Below the pieces are notes generated by a model. That model did no database searches. It was not told the DNA's origin and saw only the letters and a list, made by a program, of their open reading frames with translations. A stretch of 64,000 nucleotides of DNA from Nonomuraea aurantiaca (GTDB lineage: Bacteria; Actinomycetota; Actinomycetes; Streptosporangiales; Streptosporangiaceae): NCBI RefSeq assembly GCF_020215705.1, contig NZ_JAIWNB010000026.1, positions 101,347 to 165,346 on the forward strand, written 5' to 3'. The position numbers were made by a program, and so were the translations under genes. Shown here piece after piece: positions 46,065 through 56,832 of the stretch; the stretch's first letter is position 1; every line of letters begins with the position of its first letter.

Positions 46065-46390
46065 CGGTCAAGGCCCTCCCGGCGAAGGCGTTCCGCTAAG
46101 GCGTTTCGGCGGAGGCACTCCGGCCACAGCGGTCGTGCCACGGCGGCCAGGCGAGGCAGTCGGGCGAGGCAGTCGGGCGGAGACACTCCGGCGAAGACGT
46201 CCCGCCACAACGCTCCGACGGAGGCGATCCCGCCACAACGGTCGAGCCACAACAGCCTGCCCACAGCGGTCCGGCCACGGTGATCGGGCGCAGACGGTCC
46301 GGCCACAGCGGCCGGCTCCAGTCCAGCCGGTCCGGCCACAGCGATCCTGCCACGGCGGTCCGGTCGCCTGCCCATCCGGGCGGACGGTTG
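46065..46390. repeat. 14-nt-period degenerate minisatellite upstream of the ABC operon
   Basis: About 20 units of consensus GGCCACAGCGGTCC keep a 14-base register for ~300 bases: CGGCCACAGCGGTC (46121), GTGCCACGGCGGCC (46135), CGCCACAACGCTCC (46203), CGCCACAACGGTCG (46231), GCCCACAGCGGTCC (46259), GGCGCAGACGGTCC (46287), GGCCACAGCGATCC (46334) and TGCCACGGCGGTCC (46348). Slips of one to five bases occur. The whole gap 45787-46637 has no supported gene. Confidence 0.8.
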
Positions 46391-46637
46391 CTTGCCGCCG
46401 GATCATCCTTGCGCCCGACCACTAGCGCGGGAGCAGGAAGCGCGCAGCGGGGACACGCCGAAGCGCTTTACAGGACGCATCTTCACATCGGGCTGACACT
46501 TCGTCGTGCTTTTGCCGTTCAGCCGCCCGGTGCCTGCGGTTTCCCTGCCATTCTACCGCCGACCCGGTCTTACACCGTGTATCGAGGGTGACTCAGGTGA
46601 TTCCGGGGATCTTCTCGGTAGGCCAGAATCGGTCCCT

Positions 46638-47264
46638 GTGAAGCACGGGTACACCAACAGCACGGTCGGCGACGACACATGGGTCGTCAAGTGTTACGAA
46701 GGCCCTGACGCGGCGATCCGCCTCAAGACCGAGAGCAGGTTCCTGCGCCGACTGCGCGGGCGGCTGCCTGTGCCCGCCGTACACCGGGTGACCCCGACGA
46801 GCGTGACCACCCGCTACGTACGCGGGGCGCACGGCCAGGATCTGCTCGACGAGGGCCGCGTGACCGAGGTCCTCGCCGGATGCGGGAAGACGCTGGCCCG
46901 CATCCACAGGCTGGGGATCGTGCACGGTGATTACGGGCCGCAGAACCTGCTGTTCGACCCGGCCACGTTCGAGACGGCGGCGATCCTCGATTGGGAGTGG
47001 GCGCACCCGGGCGAGCCGATCGAGGACCTCGCGTGGTGCGAGTGGATCGTGCGCATGCACCACCCGGAGCACGTACCGGGCCTGCCGTCCTTCTTCGACG
47101 CCTACGGCGGCCCGGTGCCGTCCTGGCCGGACCTTCAGGCCGCCATGGTGGCGCGCTGCCGTGCCCTGCTCGACTTCACCGGCCGGTGGGAGCCGGGCGG
47201 CGACGGCGAGAAACTGTGGCGCGAGCGCCTCGACATCACCGCCTCCTGGACCAGCACAACGTGA
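46638..47264 (+). CDS. APH-like phosphotransferase family protein
   Basis: A ~208-residue protein-kinase-like fold protein. VHGDYGPQNLLFD is the catalytic HGDxxxxN loop and AILDWEWAHPGEPIEDLAW is the metal-binding DW segment of the aminoglycoside/choline phosphotransferase family. The N-terminal lobe is short (VVKCYEGPDAAIRLKTESRFL holds the ATP Lys). It could phosphorylate a small hydroxylated metabolite or antibiotic. GTG 46638 gives the family N-terminus (VKHGYTNSTV); earlier in-frame starts run into repeat-like DNA. Confidence 0.75.
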   Translation: MKHGYTNSTVGDDTWVVKCYEGPDAAIRLKTESRFLRRLRGRLPVPAVHRVTPTSVTTRYVRGAHGQDLLDEGRVTEVLAGCGKTLARIHRLGIVHGDYGPQNLLFDPATFETAAILDWEWAHPGEPIEDLAWCEWIVRMHHPEHVPGLPSFFDAYGGPVPSWPDLQAAMVARCRALLDFTGRWEPGGDGEKLWRERLDITASWTSTT

Positions 47265-47412
47265 CATCAAGGTCAGCGCAGCCGCCAGTCGTCGCCCCCT
47301 CCTGGACCGGCCGAGCCTGACGCCGTTGCGGGCGGGCATCAGGGCGGCGCCGACGATCCGTGCGGCAGACATCGCCACGAGCCACCGCCGCACGGAGCGC
47401 GTGGGCGGCCGG

Positions 47413-47919
47413 TCAGAGCAGGCGCAGTCGCCAGTCGTTGCAGCGCATCGGATGACCGACCGGGTACTCGAAGTCGACCTCCCCGACGAAGGTGAACCCG
47501 GCCTTGCGGCAGATCGCGTTGGACGCCGGATGCTCCACAGACGGGTAAGCGTGCAGGTGCCGGTGCCTGCCCTCCGCCCGGGCCTTGGTCGCGATGGCGA
47601 TGGCAGCCGCCGTAGCGATGCCCCGCCCCTGAAACTCCGGCAAGATCCCCCAGCCCGTCTCATAAACGGTCTCACCCTGCCATTCGCGCTCCCAGAAGCC
47701 TATCGAGCCGACCGTCTCCAGCTCAGGCTCGACGACCACGCTGAACATGGCGCCCAAGCCCGGATCATCCAGCTTGAGATAGCGCTCGTGCCGCCCGACC
47801 ACCTCTTCCTCGGTCTCGGGACCGCCCAGGTGCTCGGTCATCTCAGGAGCGTTGAGGCGGCGCAGCAACTCCAGGTCACGCTGCGACCAGGGCTCAAGCC
47901 GGACAAAAGGTATCTCCAT
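47413..47919 (-). CDS. GNAT family N-acetyltransferase
   Basis: A 168-residue GNAT of the RimJ/RimL-like group. It has VRLEPWSQRDLELLRRL, the acetyl-CoA loop GWGILPEFQGRGIATAAA and NAICRKAGFTFVGEVDFEYPVGHPMRCNDWRL. The acceptor is unknown. ATG 47919 (MEIPFVRLEP) is chosen over an in-frame start ten codons upstream. Its last codons (DWRLRLL-stop) are echoed at 47273-47296, ~140 bases downstream. Confidence 0.85.
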   Translation of the reverse strand: MEIPFVRLEPWSQRDLELLRRLNAPEMTEHLGGPETEEEVVGRHERYLKLDDPGLGAMFSVVVEPELETVGSIGFWEREWQGETVYETGWGILPEFQGRGIATAAAIAIATKARAEGRHRHLHAYPSVEHPASNAICRKAGFTFVGEVDFEYPVGHPMRCNDWRLRLL

Positions 47920-48029
47920 CCCGCGGATGGTACTGAACGAGTCTGACAATCACCGCGTTCCGGGCATACCTTGCGACAGATCTTGCAACGTCCGGACCAA
48001 CTCTGCGACTCGGCGCGGGCGCTCCCGAA

Positions 48030-48250
48030 CCCGGGAACCGCCGGTGTGGACGAGTTGTCGCGCGGCGGCGTCGACGCGGACCGACTCCACATACTGCGCG
48101 GGCGTCCCCCCACCTGCTGACGGAGCCGACACCGCCGGCTGGCTGGCGCGATGCCCACGTCGCAGGTGGCGCTCGTGCTCGGCGCGGGCCTGTATCCGCG
48201 AGAAGTGCCGGACGCTGAGGTTCGTCCGGAGCGCGAGCGCGTCGCCGACC
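48030..48250 (-). pseudogene. Decayed fragment of an AraC/GlxA-type regulator
   Basis: On the minus strand LSVRHFSRI (48219-48193) and GTPAQYVESVRVDAAARQL (48108-48050) are recognisable parts of an AraC-family DNA-binding domain, but they are separated by ~85 bases of unrelated sequence. The second HTH is lost; a GFGSA remnant appears in another frame. There is no N-terminal domain, since a plus-strand gene starts at 48283. Confidence 0.5.
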
Positions 48251-48282
48251 GCGCCCCTTCGCGCGAGATAGCGTGATCTTTC

Positions 48283-49335
48283 ATGAAATTCGTGACCGTC
48301 CTCGTCCTCCTGCTGGCGGTGTGCGGAGCGGACGTACAGGCGATATGGACGGGCACGTGGCGGCTTACGTACGCGGTGCGAGGGTGGACCGGCACGATAG
48401 GTGCCACAGGACAGGGGCAGGCCTGGGCCCTCTTCCAGCACGACCGGCAGCAGACTTCCTCGACGATGCTCCGCTGGGACGGCGTCTCCTGGCGGACCGC
48501 CGTGCCGCCAAAGGGCGTCAGCGCCTACGAAGCGGAGTTCGCCGCCTCCCCAGCAGGGGACGACCTGTGGATGTTCTCCGGGAACCGCCCGTTCCAGCTG
48601 TCCGGCGGCCGGTGGGTGTACCGCCCATGGACCAGCAGGTACGACCGTGGTTTCGTCGCCATCGGGGCCAAGGACGATGTCTGGGTCTCCGAACACGGCG
48701 GTCCGGACGACTACTCCGGATCCGGACTCAGCCACTGGGACGGCCGCTCATGGAAACCGGTCCGCAAGCCGAGCCCGTACGGCGACCTTGACCAGATCTC
48801 GCTCGTCGCCGCCCCCGGCAGGGGCGAGGCGTGGGCGGTGATCCATCCCCCGGGAACGACCACGGTGATACGGCGGGACGGCTCCGGATGGGCCACCGCT
48901 CCCCTGCCTTCCGCGCCTGGCTGCCCCTCTTCGCCCGCCGGCGGCTTCTACGGCATGGCGGCCCGCGCCCACGACGACGTGTGGCTGGTGACGCAGGGCG
49001 CCTTCGAGCGGTCCGGGCCCTGCGAGGTGCCCGACCGCGGCATGGTCGTGCGCTGGGACGGCACTACGTGGAGATGGCTGAACCTGCCGCTGGCCAAGAC
49101 CTGGCTGCCCGCCATCCGCGCCGACCGGGTCGGCGGTGTGTGGATCGCCGCCAACCCCGCCCATGCGCAGTCGTACGTGCTCAACTTCCGCGGCGGCCGC
49201 ATGACCAAATCGACATTGCCCGCAGAAGGGGGGTGGGCGGGGTTCGTGGACATCGTCCCGGTACCGGGCACCACCCGGCTATGGGCTCTGGCCCGGCGCG
49301 TAGACGGCACGTTGCTGATCTACCAGTTGACCTGA
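48283..49335 (+). CDS. Secreted Trp-rich, propeller-like protein
   Basis: A 350-residue exported protein. The signal peptide is MKFVTVLVLLLAVCGADVQA. The rest is ~45-residue repeats built around W-DG-W or DDVW units (MLRWDGVSWRTA, LSHWDGRSWKPV, KDDVWVSEHGG, HDDVWLVTQGA, VRWDGTTWRWL, GGVWIAANPA), which read as blades of a beta-propeller. No catalytic motif is seen. Binding at the cell surface is the likely role. The start ATG lacks a strong ribosome site. Confidence 0.7.
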   Translation: MKFVTVLVLLLAVCGADVQAIWTGTWRLTYAVRGWTGTIGATGQGQAWALFQHDRQQTSSTMLRWDGVSWRTAVPPKGVSAYEAEFAASPAGDDLWMFSGNRPFQLSGGRWVYRPWTSRYDRGFVAIGAKDDVWVSEHGGPDDYSGSGLSHWDGRSWKPVRKPSPYGDLDQISLVAAPGRGEAWAVIHPPGTTTVIRRDGSGWATAPLPSAPGCPSSPAGGFYGMAARAHDDVWLVTQGAFERSGPCEVPDRGMVVRWDGTTWRWLNLPLAKTWLPAIRADRVGGVWIAANPAHAQSYVLNFRGGRMTKSTLPAEGGWAGFVDIVPVPGTTRLWALARRVDGTLLIYQLT

Positions 49336-49408
49336 CCGCCCGGGCTCCGAGCGCCGGAGTAGACCCGTGGCTACCTGCGGGGCGTTCGATCGGAGCTGGA
49401 TGCTTCGG

Positions 49409-49433
49409 TGACAGCGGCGTCGCTGCGCTGTCA
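49409..49433. promoter_or_regulatory. Inverted repeat upstream of a methyltransferase
   Basis: TGACAGCG (49409-49416) and CGCTGTCA (49426-49433) are perfect 8-bp arms with a nine-base spacer, 10 bases before the next start codon. It could be an operator or an mRNA hairpin near the ribosome site. Confidence 0.35.
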
Positions 49434-49443
49434 GGATGGGAGT

Positions 49444-50253
49444 ATGTCCGGCGATCTTCGGCTGCGAGCCACCTTCGACCGCGCGGCCGACTTCTATCAG
49501 GACGCCCGCCCCGACTACCCGGCCGAGCTGTATTCCGACCTGCTGGCGATCACCGCGATCACGCCCCCCGCGCACCTGCTCGAAATCGGATGCGGTCCGG
49601 GCAAAGCCACGCTGCCATTGGCACGGATGGGCTTCCGGATCACCGCGGTCGAGCTCGGCGATGCTCTGGCGGCAGAAGCACGGCACCGCCTCGCTGAATT
49701 CGCCGACGTTTCCGTGATCACGTCGTCATTCGAAGACTGGGAGCCGCCGGCAGGAGCCCGTTTCGATCTCGCCTACGCGGCCACGGCGTGGAAATGGGTG
49801 GACCCGGAGGTCAAGTACGCGAAAGCAGCCGAGCTGCTCGCCCCGGGCGGCCATCTGGCGGTGTGGAACGCCGACCATGCACTCCCAGCGGGTTTCGACC
49901 CGTTCTTCACCGAGATCCAGAAGGTCTACGAGGAGATCGGCGAAGGCGATGGCCGCCCGTGGCCGCCGCCACCGCCTGAGAACCGGCCCGACCCCATCGC
50001 CGCCGAATTTGCGGCCTCCGGACACTTCACGGTGGTCGGGACGAGACTCTACGTGTGGGCCTTGCGCTACACGACAGACGAATACATCGCCCTGCTCGAC
50101 ACGTTCTCCGGCCACATCGCCATGGAGCCGGCCAAACGGGAACACCTTTACCGTGAGGTACGCCGCCTCCTCGCCGCACGCCCAGACGCACGCCCGGACG
50201 GACGGCTGGTCCGCCACTGGTCCGTCGGCCTCACCATCGGCCGACGCCTATGA
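49444..50253 (+). CDS. Class I SAM methyltransferase
   Basis: A 269-residue methyltransferase with LLEIGCGPGKATLPLARMGFRITAVELGDALAAEARHRL (motifs I-II) and YAATAWKWVDPEVKYAKAAELLAPGGHLAVWN. The FDRAADFYQDARPDYP start and the WKWV stretch resemble SAM methyltransferases related to trans-aconitate methyltransferase; substrate unknown. ATG 49444 has GGATGGGAGT immediately upstream. Confidence 0.8.
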   Translation: MSGDLRLRATFDRAADFYQDARPDYPAELYSDLLAITAITPPAHLLEIGCGPGKATLPLARMGFRITAVELGDALAAEARHRLAEFADVSVITSSFEDWEPPAGARFDLAYAATAWKWVDPEVKYAKAAELLAPGGHLAVWNADHALPAGFDPFFTEIQKVYEEIGEGDGRPWPPPPPENRPDPIAAEFAASGHFTVVGTRLYVWALRYTTDEYIALLDTFSGHIAMEPAKREHLYREVRRLLAARPDARPDGRLVRHWSVGLTIGRRL

Positions 50254-50337
50254 GCTGGAGGAAACCGCTACGCCCGTGCACCGGATCTTGACACGCTCTC
50301 CCCGGAAACCGCACACCGACCTGCTTGGCTCAAGGTC

Positions 50338-51060
50338 ATGACGACCATCGCGTACCTGGACCAGCTCGCCGCCAGCGCCCCCGGCCGCGCGTACAAGCGG
50401 GACCTGCTGGCCATGATGGACCTGCGGCCCGGCCAGACCGTGCTCGACATAGGCTGCGGCCCCGGCACCGACCTGGCCGACCTCTCCGACGGCGTGGCCC
50501 CTTCGGGTACGGTGATCGGCCTCGACCACGACCCGGCCATGGCGGACCAGGCCCGGCTACGGCTGGCCGACCGTACCAACGTCGAGATCCGCGTCGGCGA
50601 CGCCCACGCGATGCCGCTCGACGACGGCACCGTCGACCGGGCGCGCACTGACCGCATGCTGCAGCACGTGCCGGACCCGGGGCGGGTGCTGGCGGAGTTC
50701 CGCCGCGTGGCCCGGCCGGGCGCCGGCATCGCCATGGCCGAGCCCGACTGGCACGGCCTGCTCATCGACTCACCGGCAGGCCCGGGCCTCGTCCGGTACA
50801 TCACCACAGAGGTGATCAGGAACCCGGCCATCGGACGGAGCCTCGCCCGCCTCGCCGAACAGGCCGGACTGACCGTACGGACGGCGACGGTGTTCAGCCC
50901 GGTGATCCGGGACCTGGAGACGGCCGAGCAGCTCTTCGGCCTGAGCCGCACCCTCTCCAGGGCTGTGCGGGCGGGCTACCTGGAGGACCCTGCCGACCTC
51001 GGCTCCGGGCCCTTCCTGGCCAGTTGCGCGCTGTTCATGGTGGTGGCCGACGCACCTTGA
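50338..51060 (+). CDS. Class I SAM methyltransferase (UbiE-like)
   Basis: A 240-residue methyltransferase: VLDIGCGPGTDLADLSDGVAPSGTVIGLDHDPAMADQA, VGDAHAMPLDDGTVDRARTDRMLQHVPDPGRVLAEFRRVARPGAGIAMAEPDW. The motifs and spacing are those of UbiE-like C- or O-methyltransferases. The C-terminal ~90 residues form a helical cap. It is 84 bases downstream of another methyltransferase on the same strand but unrelated to it in detail. Confidence 0.8.
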   Translation: MTTIAYLDQLAASAPGRAYKRDLLAMMDLRPGQTVLDIGCGPGTDLADLSDGVAPSGTVIGLDHDPAMADQARLRLADRTNVEIRVGDAHAMPLDDGTVDRARTDRMLQHVPDPGRVLAEFRRVARPGAGIAMAEPDWHGLLIDSPAGPGLVRYITTEVIRNPAIGRSLARLAEQAGLTVRTATVFSPVIRDLETAEQLFGLSRTLSRAVRAGYLEDPADLGSGPFLASCALFMVVADAP

Positions 51061-51191
51061 CGGGCGTCAACGCCTGGCCCAGACGAAGGTGTGCGGCTCG
51101 ATCGAGCCCGCAGGCATCACTGGGTCTCACGGCGGGCGGGCCGTACAAAGCACAGAGCGAGAACCACTCAGCCCGTACGGCCCGCAGCCCC

Positions 51192-51928
51192 CTACTTGGC
51201 GTTCGCCTTGAGGTAGTCGCTGTTCATCTGCGCGATGGTGTCCAGCGGAATGCCCTTGGGGCACACGGCGGTGCATTCACCCGTGTTCGTGCACCCGCCG
51301 AACCCCTCCGCGTCCATCTGGTCCACCATCGCCTTGGCGCGGGTCAACCGCTCCGGCTGGCCCTGGGGAAGCAGCGAGAGGTGGGTGATCTTCGCGGCCG
51401 TGAAGAGCGACGCCGACCCGTTCGGGCAGGCCGCCACGCAGGCCCCGCAGCCGATGCAGGTGGCGGCGTCGAAGGCGTCGTCGGCGTCCTCCTTGCGCAC
51501 CGGGATGCTGTGGGCGTCGGGCGCCGAGCCGGCCGGGACCGAGACGAAGCCGCCGGCCTGGATGATGCGGTCGAACGCCGACCGGTCCACCACCAGGTCC
51601 TTCACCACCGGGAACGGTGCCGCGCGCCACGGCTCGATGGTGATGGTGGCGCCGTCCTCGAAGTGCCGCATGTGGAGCTGGCAGGTGGTGGTGGCGCGCT
51701 GCTCGCCGTGCGCGACGCCGTTGATGACCATGCCGCACATGCCGCAGATGCCCTCGCGGCAGTCGTGGTCGAAGGCCACCGGGTCGTCACCCGAGAGGAT
51801 GAGGCGCTCGTTGAGTACGTCGAGCATCTCCAGGAAGGACATGTCCGGGGAGACGTCTTCAACCCGGTAAGTGGCCATCTTGCCGGGAGCTGACGGGCCG
51901 CTCTGGCGCCAGACCTTCAAAGTCAAGT

Positions 51929-51932
<4 letters not shown>
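51192..51932 (-). CDS. sdhB: Succinate dehydrogenase/fumarate reductase iron-sulfur subunit (operon 1)
   Basis: A 246-residue subunit with all three clusters: 2Fe-2S (CREGICGMCG...C), 4Fe-4S (CIGCGACVAACPNG) and 3Fe-4S (CTNTGECTAVCPKGIPL). It passes electrons from the flavoprotein to quinone at the membrane. GTG 51932 overlaps the sdhA stop (GTGA). It is the last gene of sdhC-sdhA-sdhB on the minus strand. Confidence 0.92.
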
Positions 51933-53847
<1,915 letters not shown>

Positions 53848-53851
<4 letters not shown>

Positions 53852-54624
53852 TTGATCACTCCGAACGTGACGGCGAGCGGCGGCGCGAGGAAGCCGATGA
53901 CCAGGACCGCGGACACCAGCGCCGCGACCGGGCGAAGGGCCTTGAAACGGGTGGCCCAGCCGAGGGTCTGGAACATGCTCCAGATGCCGTGCCGCAGGTG
54001 CAGGCCGACCATGACGACGGCCACGACGTAGAAGAGCGTCACCCACCAGCGCGACAGGTCGAACCCGGCGATCATCCGGTCGGCGGGCGCGGAGTCGTAC
54101 CCCTTGGGGTTCACCACCCCGAAGCTCAGGTCGAGCAGGTGCCAGACCAGGAAGAGCACGATCGTGAGGCCGCCCCACCGCATGATGTGCGTGGTGTAGC
54201 CCTTGGCCTGCGACTTCTTGGCCACGTACTTCACCGGCCGGGCGTGGTGGGCCCGCCGCGCCAGCGAGATCGCGGCCCACATGTGCAGGACCACCGCCAC
54301 GACGAGGCCGGCTTCCAGGATCGTCAGCACCGTCCGGTACGGCGCGAGCGGCTCCAGCAGCGTGCGGAGCGCCTCGGCGTACTCGTTGAAGGAGTCCTTG
54401 CCGAGGAAGATCTTGAGGTTGCCCAGCATGTGGAGGATCAAGAAGAGCACCATCGCGGCGCCCGTGACGGCCATGACGGCCTTCTTGCCGTTGGAAGAGC
54501 GCAGGAATCCGCCGCGCTTTCCGCTGGGGGTCGGCTTTTTCGGCGTGGGCTTCAAGACTGGCGCGGTAGCGGCGCCTCGCTCAATCGTGGCTGTCACGTC
54601 TTCCGACGCTAGATATCCAGCCAT
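53848..54624 (-). CDS. sdhC: Succinate dehydrogenase cytochrome b subunit (operon 1)
   Basis: A 258-residue membrane protein with five helices (AVMAVTGAAMVLFLILHMLGNL, LTILEAGLVVAVVLHMWAAI, GLTIVLFLVWHLLDL, WVTLFYVVAVVMVGLHLRHGI, VAALVSAVLVIGFLAPPLAV). His residues in helices 1, 2, 3 and 4 are placed for two hemes, as in the B-type single-subunit anchor. The basic N-terminus (LKPTPKKPTPSGKRGG) is cytoplasmic. It is first in the operon, divergent from a LysR gene; GTG 10 codons in is an alternative start. Confidence 0.9.
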
Positions 54625-54655
54625 GATCCGTCCAAGTCATGACGGGCCTGGTTTC

Positions 54656-54672
54656 CATAGCCTTCGGCTATG
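54656..54672. promoter_or_regulatory. Palindrome between sdhC and lysR, candidate LysR operator
   Basis: CATAGCC and GGCTATG are perfect arms around TTC in the 107-bp divergent gap. It contains the T-N11-A spacing expected of LysR-type sites. It could control the LysR gene and the sdh operon. Confidence 0.5.
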
Positions 54673-54731
54673 ATGCTTGGTTTGTACGGCCGGCGTAAGG
54701 AAATCCCACGAGCCGGTGCGAGGAAAATCAC

Positions 54732-55685
54732 ATGCAGCTGCAACAGCTCGCCTACTTCGTCGCCGTCGCGGAGACGAGGCACTTCACCCAGGCCGCCGAA
54801 CGGATGCGGGTCGCCCAGCCGTCACTCAGCAAGCAGATCAAGGCATTGGAGAGCGACCTCGGCGCCCCGCTGTTCTCCAGGGCGCGCGGCAACGTCACGC
54901 TGACCCCGGCGGGAGAGGCGCTGCTGCCGCTCGCCCGCCGCATGCTGGCCGACGCCGGCACCGCCCGGCAGGAGGTGGCCGAGCTCGCCGGGCTGCGCAG
55001 GGGCCGGGTCCGGCTCGGCGCCACGCCGTCCCTGTGCGCGGGGCTGCTGGCCGACGCCCTGGCCCGCTTCCACCTCGCCTATCCGGGCATCGAGCTGCTG
55101 GTTGAAGAGGACGGCTCACGCGACCTGGTCAGGGCGCTGGCCCGAGGGCAGCTCGACCTGTCCCTCATCATCACGCCGCTGCAGGGCGACGACCCGTCTC
55201 TGGTGACCGAGGAGATCCTGCGCGAGAACCTGGTCGTGGTGACGCCCTCTCACCGGCCGGAACGCAAGCCGTACCTGCGCATGGAGGATCTGCGCGGCCG
55301 GGGGATGGTGATGTTCAGGCGCGGCTACGACCTGCGCGAGGCGACGCTGGCGGCCTGCCGCCAGGCCGGGTTCGAGCCCAGGTTCGCGGTGGAGGGCGGC
55401 GAGATGGACGCCGTCCTGCGGTTCGTGGAGGCGGGCCTGGGGCTGGCCGTGGTGCCGTCCATGGTGCTCGACGGGCGGCCGGGGCTGACCGGCACTCCCC
55501 TGGCGCCACCGGGGCTGAGCCGCACCATCGCGCTGGCCCACCGCAAGGACGTGGAGCCGACGAGGGCGGCGCAGGCCTTCCGTACGACCCTGCTCTCCTT
55601 CGTCGTCGAAGCCGGTCATGAACGCACCCTTCCGCAAGGGGTGGAGCTCATCGCAGAATCAGACCCAACACCCAAACTTCTATGA
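54732..55685 (+). CDS. LysR family transcriptional regulator
   Basis: A 317-residue regulator. The N-terminal HTH is MQLQQLAYFVAVAETRHFTQAAERMRVAQPSLSKQIKALE; the co-inducer-binding domain has LGATPSLCAGLLADAL and AVEGGEMDAVLRFVEAGLGLAVVPSMV. It is divergent from sdhCAB, a layout in which LysR proteins usually regulate the neighbour. The last codons run almost into the phosphatase gene (10-base gap), so read-through into the signalling genes is possible. Confidence 0.88.
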   Translation: MQLQQLAYFVAVAETRHFTQAAERMRVAQPSLSKQIKALESDLGAPLFSRARGNVTLTPAGEALLPLARRMLADAGTARQEVAELAGLRRGRVRLGATPSLCAGLLADALARFHLAYPGIELLVEEDGSRDLVRALARGQLDLSLIITPLQGDDPSLVTEEILRENLVVVTPSHRPERKPYLRMEDLRGRGMVMFRRGYDLREATLAACRQAGFEPRFAVEGGEMDAVLRFVEAGLGLAVVPSMVLDGRPGLTGTPLAPPGLSRTIALAHRKDVEPTRAAQAFRTTLLSFVVEAGHERTLPQGVELIAESDPTPKLL

Positions 55686-55695
55686 AGAGGCGCGT

Positions 55696-56832
55696 GTGAC
55701 GGCAACTCTCAACGTAACGCTGACGCTGCTCCTCATCGAGGACGACGCCGGTGACGCGTTCCTCGTCGAGGAACTCCTGAAGCAGGCCGAGGCGCCGCCG
55801 CACATCACCTGGGTACGCAGCCTCGCCGAGGGCAAGGCCAAGCTCGACGCCCGGATCCAGTGCGTACTCGTCGACCTCACGCTCCCCGACGCCACCGGCC
55901 TGGAAGCGCTGGAGCAGGTGCTGGGGGCGGCGCCTCATGCGGCCGTGCTGGTGCTCACCGGGCTGCGCGACGCTCACGTGGGGGTCGCCGCGGTCAAGGC
56001 CGGAGCGCAGGACTACCTCGTCAAGCAGGACGTCGACGCCCGGCTGCTGGCCAGGGCCATCCGCTACGCGATGGAGCGCAAGCGGGCCGACCTGGCGCAG
56101 CTCAGGCTGGTCGCGGCCGAGCTGACGGCCAAGGAGAACGCCCGGCTGGAGAGCGGGCTGCTACCGGTCGCCCTGCTGCACACCGATGCGCTGGAGCACA
56201 CCACCCGCTACCTGCCGGGCAGCCAGGGGTCGCTGCTGGCCGGTGACTTCCTCGACACCGTGCAGACGCCCGACGGCGCGGTGCACGTCGTGGTCGGCGA
56301 CGTCTGCGGGCATGGGCCCGACGAGGCGGCGCTCGGCGTGGCGCTGCGCATCGCCTGGCGCACGCTGGTGCTCGCCGGGCAGACCGGCGAGCGGCTGCTG
56401 CGCACGCTCGACGCCGTGCTGCGCGCCGAGCGCCAGGCCCCGGAGATCTTCACCACGCTCTGCATGGCGACGATCACGCCCGACCTGCGGAACGCCAGGA
56501 TGCGGGTGGTCGGACACCCGCCGCCCGTCCTCGTCCGTGACGGAGTCGTCGGCGTGGTCCCCGGCGCGCCCTCCGGGCCGCCGCTCGGCATCTTCTCCGA
56601 CGCCGAGTGGACCGTCCTCGACGTGCCTCTGGGCGAGGAATGGTCCATGATGCTCTACACCGACGGCCTGATCGAGGCCGCGGTGGGCGAGCAAAAGGAG
56701 CTGCTCGGCGTGGACGGCCTGGTCGACCTGGTACGCGAGCACGGCTCGATCGATCTCGACCGGCTCATCAGGCACGTGGGCACGCTCAGCGACGACCTCG
56801 CCGTGGTCCGCGTCAGCAGGAGGTCGTCGTGA
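55696..56832 (+). CDS. Response regulator with PP2C (SpoIIE-type) phosphatase output
   Basis: A 378-residue protein with an N-terminal receiver (LLLIEDDAGDAFLVEELL, phospho-Asp in CVLVDLTLP, DYLVKQDVDARLL with the Lys) and a C-terminal PP2C phosphatase (LPGSQGSLLAGDFLDTV, VGDVCGHGPDEAALG, MMLYTDGLIEA, DDLAVVRVS). Such proteins dephosphorylate anti-sigma antagonists or act as stress-signalling outputs. GTG 55696 has GAAGAGG upstream. It overlaps the kinase gene by four bases (GTGA). Confidence 0.88.
   Translation: MTATLNVTLTLLLIEDDAGDAFLVEELLKQAEAPPHITWVRSLAEGKAKLDARIQCVLVDLTLPDATGLEALEQVLGAAPHAAVLVLTGLRDAHVGVAAVKAGAQDYLVKQDVDARLLARAIRYAMERKRADLAQLRLVAAELTAKENARLESGLLPVALLHTDALEHTTRYLPGSQGSLLAGDFLDTVQTPDGAVHVVVGDVCGHGPDEAALGVALRIAWRTLVLAGQTGERLLRTLDAVLRAERQAPEIFTTLCMATITPDLRNARMRVVGHPPPVLVRDGVVGVVPGAPSGPPLGIFSDAEWTVLDVPLGEEWSMMLYTDGLIEAAVGEQKELLGVDGLVDLVREHGSIDLDRLIRHVGTLSDDLAVVRVSRRSS

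Noticed and set aside
45993..46283. A 96-codon plus-strand frame starting MPVYDLPAV
   Set aside because: It runs through the 14-nt repeat array, is Arg/Ser-rich and has no ribosome site or motif.
46065..46390. CRISPR array
   Set aside because: Units are 14 bases, degenerate and contiguous with no unique spacers, and there are no cas genes.
47950..48735. A 261-codon minus-strand frame overlapping the propeller-like gene
   Set aside because: Only its C-terminal part has AraC-like blocks, reported as a pseudogene; the rest is antisense to a better-supported secreted protein.
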